Positions 1 to 6,452 of a stretch of DNA of 10,445 nucleotides are shown here, piece by piece. This DNA comes from CAYLMG01 sp964464635. GTDB taxonomy: Bacteria; Planctomycetota; Phycisphaerae; Sedimentisphaerales; Anaerobacaceae. The DNA lies in the NCBI GenBank assembly GCA_964464635.1, contig CAYXGT010000093.1:1-10445 (forward strand), read 5' to 3'. The position numbers and the translations under genes are program-made. The notes below the pieces were generated by a model. That model was given only the letters and a program-made list of their open reading frames with translations, was not told where the DNA came from and searched no databases. How positions within the stretch are numbered: position 1 is the first letter of the stretch; each line of letters starts with the position of its first letter.

Positions 1-54
1 GACGAAATTTTACGTGAATCTGAAAATTCAGATATGCGAATTGAGGCAGGTTAA
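1..54 (+). CDS. C-terminal end of an unidentified gene (partial)
   Basis: Frame 1 is open from the window edge to a TAA at 52-54 and encodes 17 residues ending MRIEAG. It is acidic and otherwise featureless, so no family can be named. It stops 24 bases before the xerC start on the same strand, with no terminator between, so the two may be co-transcribed. Only the reading frame and its position support this; a chance open frame of this length is possible. Confidence 0.45.
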   Translation, partial: DEILRESENSDMRIEAG

Positions 55-78
55 CAATTTTTATTAGGATACACTATT

Positions 79-1122
79 ATGGAAAACAGTCATATTGTAC
101 AGGACTTTCTAAACTACCTGAGTTTCGAAAAAAGATTTTCCGAGCATACCGCAAAATGTTATGGTGCTGACCTTAGACAATTTTGCGAGTTTCTTGCCGG
201 TGCTCCTGAAGGAACCTTCTCGAACGCAAAGAGCACCTCGTCTGCTCATCAGCAGGGCGGCAGCGTTACAGCAGTAAAGGAGTATACCGATACCGATTTG
301 GATGAGTTGTTTGTAACGGTCGACGTCGATTCAATCAGAAGCTATCTCGCTTTCCTGAATGAAAAGCAGCACTCAAAGGCAACCCTGGCTCGCAAGCTTG
401 CTACTTTGCGAAGCTTCTATAAGTTCCTGGTTAAAAGAGGGCTTGTCGAATCCAATCCCGTTATGCTCGTCAGGACGCCGAAACAGGAAAGAAAGCTGCC
501 TCGTATCCTTGAATACGAAGAAGTGAAACGGCTGCTCGAAACTCCGCCGGCCGACAGTTGGCTCGGCGCAAGGGACAGAGCTATTATGGAAACACTTTAC
601 AGTACTGGAATAAGAGTTAGCGAGCTCGTGGCGTTGAATATGGGTGATATCGATTTCCTCGGCGAAGTTATACATGTCAGGGGAAAGGGCAAAAAGGAAA
701 GAATCGCTCCAATCGGCACTTCTGCTCTGCAGGCTATTCAGCACTATATGGAGTTTCGAAACAAACGCTCGCAGAGCAATCCCGATTTCGACGCGAAGGT
801 CCTTTTTGTCAACAAGCACGGCGGCCGACTCAGCACAAGAAGTGTTCGGCGCAAAATGGACAAATACTTAAAGATGGCCGGCCTCGACCCCAACATCAGC
901 CCGCATACTTTAAGGCACAGCTTTGCAACGCATATGTTGAATAATGGTGCGGACCTGCGAAGTGTACAGGAGCTGCTCGGCCACCAATCACTTTCGACAA
1001 CTCAGATTTACACACACCTGAACACGAAAAAGTTAAAAGATGTTTACGACGGCGCTCATCCTCGCGAAAATCAAACACATCAACATTCGTCGGTCTCGGC
1101 AGATGACAGCAGTGAGGGATAA
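79..1122 (+). CDS. xerC: Tyrosine recombinase XerC/XerD type
   Basis: This is a site-specific tyrosine recombinase that acts in the cytoplasm to resolve chromosome dimers at dif sites. The N-terminal SAM-like core-binding domain covers roughly residues 5-125 and the catalytic domain 140-325. The catalytic set is complete: Arg179 (in STGIRVSEL), Lys203 (GKGKKER), His276 and Arg279 (SPHTLRHSFATHML), His302 (LGHQS) and nucleophile Tyr311 (IYTHLN). At 347 residues it is about 45-50 longer than typical XerC/XerD. The excess is a low-complexity Ser/Gly/Asp-rich stretch around residues 41-80 inside the N-terminal domain, plus a polar tail after 325. AGGA about 9 bases upstream supports the ATG at 79. 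XerC is preferred over XerD from general resemblance only. It sits outside the island and is probably a housekeeping gene, not the island integrase. Confidence 0.92.
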   Translation: MENSHIVQDFLNYLSFEKRFSEHTAKCYGADLRQFCEFLAGAPEGTFSNAKSTSSAHQQGGSVTAVKEYTDTDLDELFVTVDVDSIRSYLAFLNEKQHSKATLARKLATLRSFYKFLVKRGLVESNPVMLVRTPKQERKLPRILEYEEVKRLLETPPADSWLGARDRAIMETLYSTGIRVSELVALNMGDIDFLGEVIHVRGKGKKERIAPIGTSALQAIQHYMEFRNKRSQSNPDFDAKVLFVNKHGGRLSTRSVRRKMDKYLKMAGLDPNISPHTLRHSFATHMLNNGADLRSVQELLGHQSLSTTQIYTHLNTKKLKDVYDGAHPRENQTHQHSSVSADDSSEG

Positions 1123-1150
1123 TTTTTATTTAGCGGCAAATTTAAGATTT

Positions 1151-1181
1151 AAAACCCCCTCAACGACGAGGGGGTTTTTTT
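1151..1181 (+). terminator. Rho-independent terminator after xerC
   Basis: A perfect 11-bp stem (AAAACCCCCTC at 1151-1161 pairs with GAGGGGGTTTT at 1168-1178) closes a 6-base loop and continues into a T run ending at 1181. It starts 28 bases after the xerC stop, which makes it the end of the xerC transcript. Confidence 0.93.
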
Positions 1182-1207
1182 ATGCCAGCCTTCACAATTT
1201 GCTCAAC

Positions 1208-1260
1208 TACGCCCGACAGGATTCGAACCTGCGACCTCCGGTTTAGGAAACCGATGCTCT
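1208..1260 (-). other. 3' fragment of tRNA-Arg(CCU): attachment site at the island edge
   Basis: On the minus strand this is the last 53 bases of a tRNA. It has the D-stem 3' strand (AGAGC), an anticodon stem-loop with loop TTCCTAA (anticodon CCT, Arg), a variable region, a T-arm containing GGTTCGAATCC, and the 3' acceptor strand CGGGCGT with discriminator A. The D-loop, the 5' D-stem strand and the 5' acceptor are absent: homology stops sharply at 1260/1261, so it cannot make a tRNA. Integrative elements that use a tRNA 3' end as attB leave exactly such a fragment at their distal end. For a minus-strand tRNA, the element then lies to the right and the rebuilt tRNA at its far end. Confidence 0.88.
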
Positions 1261-1476
1261 GAAAATTCAAGTCTTGCAAAAACAAATACTTACGAATCCG
1301 CCGAAACTCAGTTGACACCCCAGTTGACACCTAAAACACCAAAACAGGGCAAAATTGACACCCAAAGCCTACCTGATGAACTTGTTGAAATTGTAGCTGT
1401 CTGGCCTGAGCTACCGGAGCATATTAAGGCAGCTATGCTTGCTATGATTAAAACTTACAAGGAACAAAAGGGATAA
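1261..1476 (+). pseudogene. C-terminal tail of an island integrase, without its catalytic part
   Basis: The frame ends at TAA 1474-1476. It encodes a Thr/Pro/Gln-rich linker (QLTPQLTPKTPKQGK) followed by SLPDELVEIVAVWPELPEHI and an amphipathic helix up to KEQKG. I recall this tail style (LPxxLxxIVxxWPxLPExIK) from phage-type integrases of Planctomycetes; that is memory, not a search. There is no start codon and no catalytic domain. The frame stays open backwards through the tRNA fragment as far as 1153 (reading TGFEPATSGLGNRC over the tRNA). This suggests that attP lies inside the integrase gene, so integration itself cuts the gene in two. It ends 4 bases before the next gene. Confidence 0.6.
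1312..1362 (+). repeat. Three direct copies of TTGACACC, possible integrase arm sites
   Basis: TTGACACC occurs at 1312-1319, 1324-1331 and 1355-1362, that is 12 and 31 bases apart and about 50-100 bases inside the island from the tRNA core. The first two read LTP in the integrase tail. The third is in another frame (IDT), so protein repetition does not explain the set. Position and size fit arm-type sites for a tyrosine integrase or its excisionase. TTGACA also equals a -35 consensus, but I see no matching -10 box. Confidence 0.4.
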
Positions 1477-1480
1477 GACT

Positions 1481-1786
1481 ATGACTCATATTCCAAGAGT
1501 TTACTTAAGAATGTTCGCAGAACAGTTCAATGAAGAAAAATGTTGTCTTTTCAGGGCTTTTGGCAATGGTGGGCATTACACAAAAAGACAAAAAGACTAC
1601 GCCCTTGAATTGATAGATGAGTATGGCATAAGAGCAACAGCAAGGATACTAGTACCACGCAGAACATTACAAAGATGGTGCAGAGGCTATGGTGTGTATG
1701 TCAGGCGTTGTCCAAATTGGGTTTATGGCTGGGCTGAAAGGCGCAGAAAAAGACGGGAATTTTGGCAGCGTAGGGGATATTGTTAG
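1481..1786 (+). CDS. Small basic HTH-like protein of the island
   Basis: This encodes 101 residues, strongly basic, especially the C-terminal third (AERRRKRREFWQRR). Residues about 34-72 (YTKRQKDYALELIDEYG...RTLQRWCRGYGV) have the pattern of a helix-turn-helix as in transposase or phage regulatory proteins: a helix, an alanine-containing turn (RATARIL), then a recognition helix (RRTLQRWCR). DNA binding is therefore likely; the target is unknown. The ATG follows the integrase tail by 4 bases, suggesting co-transcription in the circular form of the element. I do not recognise a named family; an excisionase-like or regulatory role is only a guess. Confidence 0.6.
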   Translation: MTHIPRVYLRMFAEQFNEEKCCLFRAFGNGGHYTKRQKDYALELIDEYGIRATARILVPRRTLQRWCRGYGVYVRRCPNWVYGWAERRRKRREFWQRRGYC

Positions 1787-1906
1787 ACTCGAAGTGTCGC
1801 CACTTAAAAAGCCTGTTTATCAGGTAAATAACAGACCTTAAGAAAAACGAAATCTACGAATTAAGGAAGATAATCGAAAATAGTTAATTCAGAGCAATAA
1901 ATAGCA

Positions 1907-2125
1907 ATGGCTTGGAAAAAAGGACAATCAGGGAATCCTGGCGGTCGTAAAGAAGAATTTAATACTGGGACCATAGCAAAAATTGACGAAAACGTTTTGG
2001 CACAAGCACGAGACTATACAATATCTGAAGCTTTAGGCATTGATGATAAAACTTTTAAAAGCATTTTTCCGAAAGCTGTAGGCAAAAAAGAGCCGAAGGT
2101 AAAGGCTATAGAAAACACTGCATAA
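1907..2125 (+). CDS. Small DUF5681-like phage/element protein
   Basis: This encodes 72 residues beginning MAWKKGQSGNPGGRKE. That matches the N-terminal signature (KxGQSGNPxGR) of DUF5681 proteins, which are common beside phage packaging and mobile-element genes and have no settled function. The rest is a short charged helical region (ENVLAQARDYTISEAL) and a lysine-rich end. The family is often longer, so this may be a compact or shortened form. There is no clear ribosome binding site before the ATG at 1907. The 120 bases upstream hold only the end of a small overlapping frame. Confidence 0.62.
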   Translation: MAWKKGQSGNPGGRKEEFNTGTIAKIDENVLAQARDYTISEALGIDDKTFKSIFPKAVGKKEPKVKAIENTA

Positions 2126-2752
2126 AATTAAATAATCATTGCTTAACAATGAAATAACAATGGCGTTTTTGGGCTGAAAATGAATTTTTTCCCACCTTTA
2201 CGCGCGCACACGCGCGTGTGCGCGCGAGGGAGTTTTTCGACTCTATAAAAAAAGAATGGGGTAGGGGGATAAAAAGCTACAAATTTTGAGAATATAGACC
2301 GTATGTCTAAGCGGCTTTTTTTTGCACGGGTTAGCGTGGGGGGGGAGGAGTATAACTTAGCAAAACTTAACATTGAAAGTTTATATTGCTGCGAAAATAC
2401 TATATTGGATGATGTAGGACAAAGTCGGGCTGAGATGAATAACTGCGAAATTTCAAAAAAACACTGATTTTATTAAATTCTCCCTCTCTGGTTAAGATAG
2501 TCTGAATTTGGCTTTTCCTACAGAGGGTTTTGAAGAGAGGAGTTTTGATTTTGGGCTAATAAACATAAAAATGGGCTGCAAGTATTGTATTAAGACTGGC
2601 TGCTCTCGCTCTCTGAGCCCCATCTGCCGTTTGTACTTATCTGCCTTGCGGAGCTGGCAAGATTGTAAGAATTTGTAAGGGCAGGGGTATGTTCCCGAAT
2701 AGGGGGGAGTGGTCTTCGAAAGTAACATCTATCTGTACGCGTTTTTTTATGT
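2126..2752. other. Gene-free stretch
   Basis: I see no convincing gene on either strand. Open frames here (for example minus 2143-2373, 2492-2728 and 2590-2787) have biased, low-complexity products and no domain. The stretch is AT-rich with islands of odd composition: the alternating palindrome at 2199-2226, a run of eight G at 2338-2345, and several A/T runs. It separates the plus-strand integrase end of the island from the minus-strand RHS array, so it may be decayed sequence or regulatory space. Confidence 0.5.
2199..2226. repeat. Perfect GC-rich palindrome of alternating pyrimidine/purine
   Basis: Bases 2201-2226 are a perfect 26-nt self-complementary palindrome built from CG and CA/TG steps. 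Together with the preceding TA, 28 bases alternate pyrimidine and purine without a break. Such sequence can extrude as a cruciform or form Z-DNA under supercoiling. It sits in AT-rich, gene-free DNA. A T5 run follows about 7 bases after, but the stem has no loop-friendly centre, so I do not call it a terminator. Confidence 0.85.
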
Positions 2753-3313
2753 CTAAAAAGCAACGTAGTATTGGATTCTAAAATCATCTATATAATTACT
2801 GTAAACATATATGGCTTTATAAATATCCGAGCCGTCATATTCATTCAATACCTGCCATTTGTAGCTGTAGTAGTACCTTCTCGTATTAGCAGCGGTTACG
2901 CAGTCTTTTTTCTCGATCCTCCTGCCGAGACAATCGTACGAGAACTCTGCTATATCGTTGCCGCCTTTTGTAATCTTTACGATGCGGTTCTCGTAATCGT
3001 ATTCATACTCGTAGCCGTCCTTGTCTTTAGTCAAATTACCTGCTGCATCGTATTCAAGGCTGTTTCCATCGACACTTTCATAGCGGTTGGTAAGATTATC
3101 CACTATATATTCGATATCATTTGTATCTCTAAGATTAACACCTGTTCTGTTACCCAATTTATCAATATAGAAAATCTCATTGGTATCATCTGCACCGTAT
3201 TCAGCTTCTATTAGCCTATCCAGCCAGTCATAGCTGAATGTATTACGGGAATTGACAAAATTATGATCGTATCTATAACAAGATAAAGTATTTGTAAAGC
3301 TTGTAAACTTACA
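2753..3313 (-). pseudogene. RHS core fragment 4, no C-terminal effector domain
   Basis: The frame runs from just after the TAG of the upstream lipoprotein gene (same frame) to a stop at 2753 and has no ATG start. It contains YD-type RHS repeats (FSYDWLDRLIEAEYG, LEYDAAGNLTKDKDG, YEYDYENRIVKI, FSYDCLGRRIEKKDC). It then has the array-wide core CVTAANTRRYYYSYKWQVL, and breaks off after YSNYIDD into FRIQYYVAF. The later core (HDHLYS, YEYDVYGNP, FTGRR, YYTGRWL, DPxGL) and any toxin domain are absent. It carries more N-terminal core than the other cassettes. It is best read as a truncated remnant or recombination donor. A TTG at 3157 could start a shorter product, but without a tip it would not be an effector. 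Confidence 0.75.
2825..2914 (-). repeat. RHS seam A, copy in fragment 4
   Basis: These 90 bases match 6429-6518 with a single mismatch (2831 G versus 6435 A). Bases 2850-2908 are also identical to 9868-9926. They encode the core segment KKDCVTAANTRRYYYSYKW and, in the two longer copies, VLNEYDGSD. Flanking core sequence is much more diverged, so this looks recently homogenised. Confidence 0.9.
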
Positions 3314-3871
3314 CTATCTTTTTTCTAATTCTTTTCCCAATTCTAAGAAAAATTTTTCTGAAGCTTCATCTGTTATAACTGTGTTTTTCATAAAAACTAA
3401 CTCATCAATTTTAAGGGTGTTCGGATCTGTGCCATCAAACTTTGATATAGCAATTTGCGATTCATCAAAAGCATGCAATTGAAGTTTGATCCATGTGCTA
3501 GAATTACCTACTATTCTGATCATATGGTCCATTACCTCAATAGGAGGAGGTAAAAAAGCATCAAAGCTTTTTCTTAAAACTTCCATAGAATCTTTATGAA
3601 AATCTCCGCTTTCTGAAAACAGAACTAAGTAAGAGCCCTTGTTGAAATCTTTTTTGTTAGGGATTATAAAGAGGTATCCTTCCCGGATTTTGACAACAGC
3701 GGACTGTCCGTTTTCTACTATAACGATAGGCGCTTTATTTATATTACCAAGAAAATTCTCAGCAGCTTCGGTTAAATCTTTATTGGTTTTTGATTTTTTA
3801 CTGCACCCGAATATGCAGAAGATTGAGAGAAAGCAAACAATATAAGTAAGTTCTTTCCTCAAATAAATCAT
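3314..3871 (-). CDS. Lipoprotein after RHS-CT3, candidate immunity protein
   Basis: This encodes up to 185 residues. A basic N-terminus (LRKE) is followed by a hydrophobic segment and the lipobox IFGC, with the modified Cys at about 23. It should be exported and lipid-anchored. The mature part is soluble, with mixed charge and no known domain (for example VENGQSAVVKIREGYLFIIP and a C-terminal helix SEKFFLELGKELEKR). Start choice: the ATG at 3871 has its GAAAGG directly adjacent, too close to work well, whereas a TTG at 3862 lies 8 bases after AAGG. The product may therefore begin MRKELTY. It follows RHS-CT3 by 48 bases in the same direction, the place of the immunity gene in Rhs modules. The immunity role is inferred from position only. 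Confidence 0.72.
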   Translation of the reverse strand: MIYLRKELTYIVCFLSIFCIFGCSKKSKTNKDLTEAAENFLGNINKAPIVIVENGQSAVVKIREGYLFIIPNKKDFNKGSYLVLFSESGDFHKDSMEVLRKSFDAFLPPPIEVMDHMIRIVGNSSTWIKLQLHAFDESQIAISKFDGTDPNTLKIDELVFMKNTVITDEASEKFFLELGKELEKR

Positions 3872-3919
3872 CCTTTCATGTATTTAATAAACATTTAGCA
3901 TTGGTTTTAACCCTAAAGT

Positions 3920-4630
3920 TTAGAAGTCCCCTTCGAACAATTTTTTAATCACATTGTTTATATGCTGACCTTCTTTCTCGATATACTTAATCTGTTTTTC
4001 AAGCGATTCTTTACCCTCTATAGGCAACTTGTTTTTTACTATAAAAGTAAAAGCTCTTTCTAAATAAGCTCCTGCATCTCCCAGCCAGTCTGTTTGAACT
4101 GATACTGTTTCACTTCTCCAATCTTCCCATCCCCATTGTATACATTTCTTCCAAAAGATCCACTCTCGTACATAGCATTTACATTCGCATTCCCTAATAT
4201 CTAAATCAAGTCCAAAATTATATCTCAACTGCCAAAAGTAAATATGTTCTGTAGAAATACATTTTGGTAATAATATATATTTATCCTCATTGATTAACAA
4301 ATCTATAAGTTCTTTCCATGTTATCGGTTTAGGCTCGTTTTCAATCGATACTTTTCCACTCTTGCTTATATAGATAGTAAGAATCGGATTTTCTGAGAAT
4401 GTTACTAGTCTTATACCGGACATATAGGCATAATTAAGATTTTTAATTTTTACATCAATATCGCCTTCTTTGCACTCACTTTTTAATCCGTAAGGATCCA
4501 AATATATCAGCGGGTTACTCACTATGTTCTCATACAGACTCATCCCATCGACATAGCCTAACGGATCATGTGTTAGCCATCGGCCGGTGTAGTAGTCCAG
4601 GTATCTGTTTCTGTTATATTGGATTTTCAA
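3920..4630 (-). CDS. RHS-CT3: orphan RHS core fragment with unknown C-terminal domain
   Basis: The frame is open from 4642 (after a TGA) and has no ATG; TTG at 4630 is the first possible start. Only the last part of the core is present: NGSLKIQYNRNRYLDYY, TGRWLTHDPLGYVDGMSLYE and the boundary motif LDPYGL at residues 44-49. The unique tip (about 4483-3920, 187 residues) has a cluster of cysteines (RECECKCYVREW), many Trp, and a helical C-terminus (KQIKYIEKEGQHINNVIKKL). I recognise no toxin family. The homology begins abruptly at 4641 against unrelated sequence. As it stands it cannot make a secreted Rhs protein, so it is probably a silent cassette. A lipoprotein gene follows 48 bases downstream. 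Confidence 0.75.
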   Translation of the reverse strand: MKIQYNRNRYLDYYTGRWLTHDPLGYVDGMSLYENIVSNPLIYLDPYGLKSECKEGDIDVKIKNLNYAYMSGIRLVTFSENPILTIYISKSGKVSIENEPKPITWKELIDLLINEDKYILLPKCISTEHIYFWQLRYNFGLDLDIRECECKCYVREWIFWKKCIQWGWEDWRSETVSVQTDWLGDAGAYLERAFTFIVKNKLPIEGKESLEKQIKYIEKEGQHINNVIKKLFEGDF

Positions 4631-4641
4631 AGAGCCGTTAT
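4575..4641 (-). repeat. RHS seam B, copy in CT3
   Basis: These 67 bases are identical to 9487-9553. They encode the core segment from NGSLKIQYNRNRYLDYY into TGRWL. At 4641 the match ends and non-RHS sequence begins, which marks a recombination or truncation breakpoint. Confidence 0.93.
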
Positions 4642-4707
4642 TTCAAAACACTTCCTAAAGCTTATTATTATAAATTTCAACATGTTTTCTTAACAAACAT
4701 CTTAAAA

Positions 4708-5241
4708 TTACTTTTTGTCCAAAGGCTTCCAAGGTTCTACAAGAGAACTGCCGATGACCTGAGAATCTTCAACAAAGAAAATTATACATGTAAAACCGAC
4801 CTTAGCACAAAATGGGCAGCAAGAATCAGGTGGTTTTCTAAAATGTTGGGATTCATCATACAACCAAAGGTCGCAGTTCTGGACTTCTTTATAATCAGTC
4901 CATTTTTCATCTTTCCTCAGGTAATTACACTCGTCATGATATTTTTCAACTCTACAGTAAAAATAACATATGTCGCTCATAACTCTATTTCTATAATTAG
5001 AATCATCAGATAGTATTGCCTGTAATTCATCAAAGTCAACTATAAGATCAGGTTCTCCAACTATTGCAATCAATTGCTCAGATGTCAATGCAGCGCGTTT
5101 ATCAAGAGACCTTTGCACAATACCATTAGCTTTTAACCTTCTCCTATGCCATTCTTCTTGTTCTGGAGGTATGCGGCAACAACCATACAAACAAAAAAGT
5201 GCAAATAATATAATGCTTGCAATTATTTTCTGTTTTTTCAT
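4708..5241 (-). CDS. Lipoprotein after RHS-CT2, candidate immunity protein (weakly BamE-like)
   Basis: This encodes 177 residues: a classic signal (MKKQKIIASIILFALF) followed by lipobox LYGC, with the lipidated Cys at 21 and another Cys next to it. The mature part contains LTSEQLIAIVGEPDLIVDF and later CDLWLYDE. That order is reminiscent of BamE/SmpA-OmlA-fold lipoproteins (helix, GxPD turn, WxY strand), but the match is weak. Three paired cysteines (CYFYC, CCPFC) could form disulfides outside the cytoplasm. GGAA about 8 bases upstream supports the ATG at 5241. It lies 29 bases after RHS-CT2 on the same strand and may neutralise that effector; this is inferred from position. Confidence 0.75.
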   Translation of the reverse strand: MKKQKIIASIILFALFCLYGCCRIPPEQEEWHRRRLKANGIVQRSLDKRAALTSEQLIAIVGEPDLIVDFDELQAILSDDSNYRNRVMSDICYFYCRVEKYHDECNYLRKDEKWTDYKEVQNCDLWLYDESQHFRKPPDSCCPFCAKVGFTCIIFFVEDSQVIGSSLVEPWKPLDKK

Positions 5242-5270
5242 TTTATTGTTTCCATTATTTTAAGATGCTC

Positions 5271-6452
5271 TTATTTTTTTGTCCCCTGAGCGCCCGGTGG
5301 TACAATTGATTTTACTCTCGGACCATAAGCGTGAAATGGCAATGGAATAAGTTTACCCGCATGGCCCCTAAATATACCGTTGCTGGAAAAATAAGGGCTC
5401 GCTCCCCCATTGCCACTGTAACAAGCCCATATAATACCAAGAGCCATTTTGTATTTCGGCGCCCAGTTACTATAAAAAGAGTGGTATGCTGACTTTCCAT
5501 TATACTTTTCATACGTTACAAAACCATCTATGCTTCCGTGGCCCCAGGCATAAATCCCGTGTAGTTTTTTCGTAGCTTGGAACAGCTCAATAGTAAATTC
5601 AAACGCTTTTGCTGTTTGATCTTCGTCTTCAAGAACAAAGAATCCTCTTTGTTTTAAATCTCCCATATCATAAGGCCAATCTACGAACATTTGACCAATA
5701 CCACCTCCCCAACCACCCCAGTAGGCCAAAACTAAATTAGGTATTTTCACTTTTTCTTTAGGACAAATTTTATCTGATGACTTTAATTGTACCAAAGTTT
5801 TTTTCCCTTTTTCAGTTTTAATCTCGCTATTTACAAAGGTTAGCCACTTTCTGAACTGACCAACCTCAAGACCAATCTTCGGTGCCAAATTTTCTATGGT
5901 ATCAAAAGATAATTCAACTTCAGCATTAGCGAATTGTCCATTATTTCTTTCGATTTTCCATGCCAGCCCAAAAGGATCTGTTTTTCCTACAGGTTTGCTT
6001 TGGACATATTCGTATAGGTTAAGACCATCTATATATTGCCCCGTTATACTAAAGTTATTTGGCCAGGAAGAATCTGTTATTATACCGAATGGATCATGTT
6101 CTAACCAACGACCTGTGTAATAATCATAATACCGGAAACGGCTGTATTGAATTTTAAGAGAGCTATCGTCTAATATATCTACTCTCCGGCCGGTAAACAA
6201 GTAGAAATTCCCGCAACTGCTCGTATCCCGCGGTATGTAGCTGCCGCTCATTATATACGGATTGCCGTAAACATCGTACTCGTAGCGTTCCTGGATTGCA
6301 CCGTTGGTGCGTATCAAAGCGGCGGTGCTGTAAAGGTGGTCGTGGATATAATTATAAGTGCCGCTGCCGCTCAGCATTGACAGGACCTCATCGATGTAAT
6401 TGCCGTAAATATACCAGCTCTTATAACTATCCGAACCGTCATATTCATTCAA
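5271..6452 (-). CDS. RHS-CT2: orphan RHS core fragment with a caspase/CHAT-like C-terminal domain
   Basis: The frame is open from 6563, overlapping the end of lgt, but has no ATG; TTG at 6452 is the first usual alternative start. Core motifs in order (numbered from 6452) are YIYGNYIDEV (14-23), HDHLYS (37-42), YEYDVYGNP (57-65), FTGRRVDILD (86-95), YYTGRWLEHDPFG (111-123) and boundary DPFGL (159-163). The tip (164-393) has a strand NLVLAYWGG (239-247), a helix, then HGIYAWGHGSIDG with His305, and ALGIIWACYSGNG with Cys344. The hydrophobic strand + GHG and hydrophobic strand + ACxSG motifs 39 residues apart are the hallmark of clan CD cysteine proteases (caspase, CHAT). A protease toxin is therefore likely but unproven. 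Without an RHS N-terminus it is probably a silent or donor cassette. A candidate immunity lipoprotein follows 29 bases later. Confidence 0.78.
   Translation of the reverse strand: MNEYDGSDSYKSWYIYGNYIDEVLSMLSGSGTYNYIHDHLYSTAALIRTNGAIQERYEYDVYGNPYIMSGSYIPRDTSSCGNFYLFTGRRVDILDDSSLKIQYSRFRYYDYYTGRWLEHDPFGIITDSSWPNNFSITGQYIDGLNLYEYVQSKPVGKTDPFGLAWKIERNNGQFANAEVELSFDTIENLAPKIGLEVGQFRKWLTFVNSEIKTEKGKKTLVQLKSSDKICPKEKVKIPNLVLAYWGGWGGGIGQMFVDWPYDMGDLKQRGFFVLEDEDQTAKAFEFTIELFQATKKLHGIYAWGHGSIDGFVTYEKYNGKSAYHSFYSNWAPKYKMALGIIWACYSGNGGASPYFSSNGIFRGHAGKLIPLPFHAYGPRVKSIVPPGAQGTKK

Noticed and set aside
373..819. 148-codon minus-strand frame
   Set aside because: It lies entirely antisense to xerC, whose catalytic motifs are beyond doubt, and its product has no recognisable pattern.
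1040..1246. Open frame ending in LNYARQDSNLRPPV
   Set aside because: This is the well-known false translation of a tRNA 3' end; it also overlaps the end of xerC and the terminator.
1312..1317. TTGACA as a -35 promoter box
   Set aside because: No -10-like hexamer occurs 16-18 bases downstream of any of the three copies.
2293..2322. CCG...CGG followed by T8 as a terminator
   Set aside because: The stem is only about 3 bp and no gene ends just upstream.
2338..2345. Run of eight G as a phase-variation tract
   Set aside because: No gene or promoter is placed so that a change in length would matter.
2486..2545. Imperfect inverted repeat TTCTCCCTCTCT...AGAGAGGAG as a terminator or IS end
   Set aside because: The arms are about 40 bases apart with mismatches, there is no T run, and no transposase lies nearby.
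2771..3214. 147-codon plus-strand frame and other plus-strand frames opposite the RHS array (3639-3845, 4570-5013, 5896-6120, 6296-6493, 9078-9275, 9480-9722)
   Set aside because: All are antisense shadows of RHS fragments or lipoprotein genes, with hydrophobic or low-complexity products.
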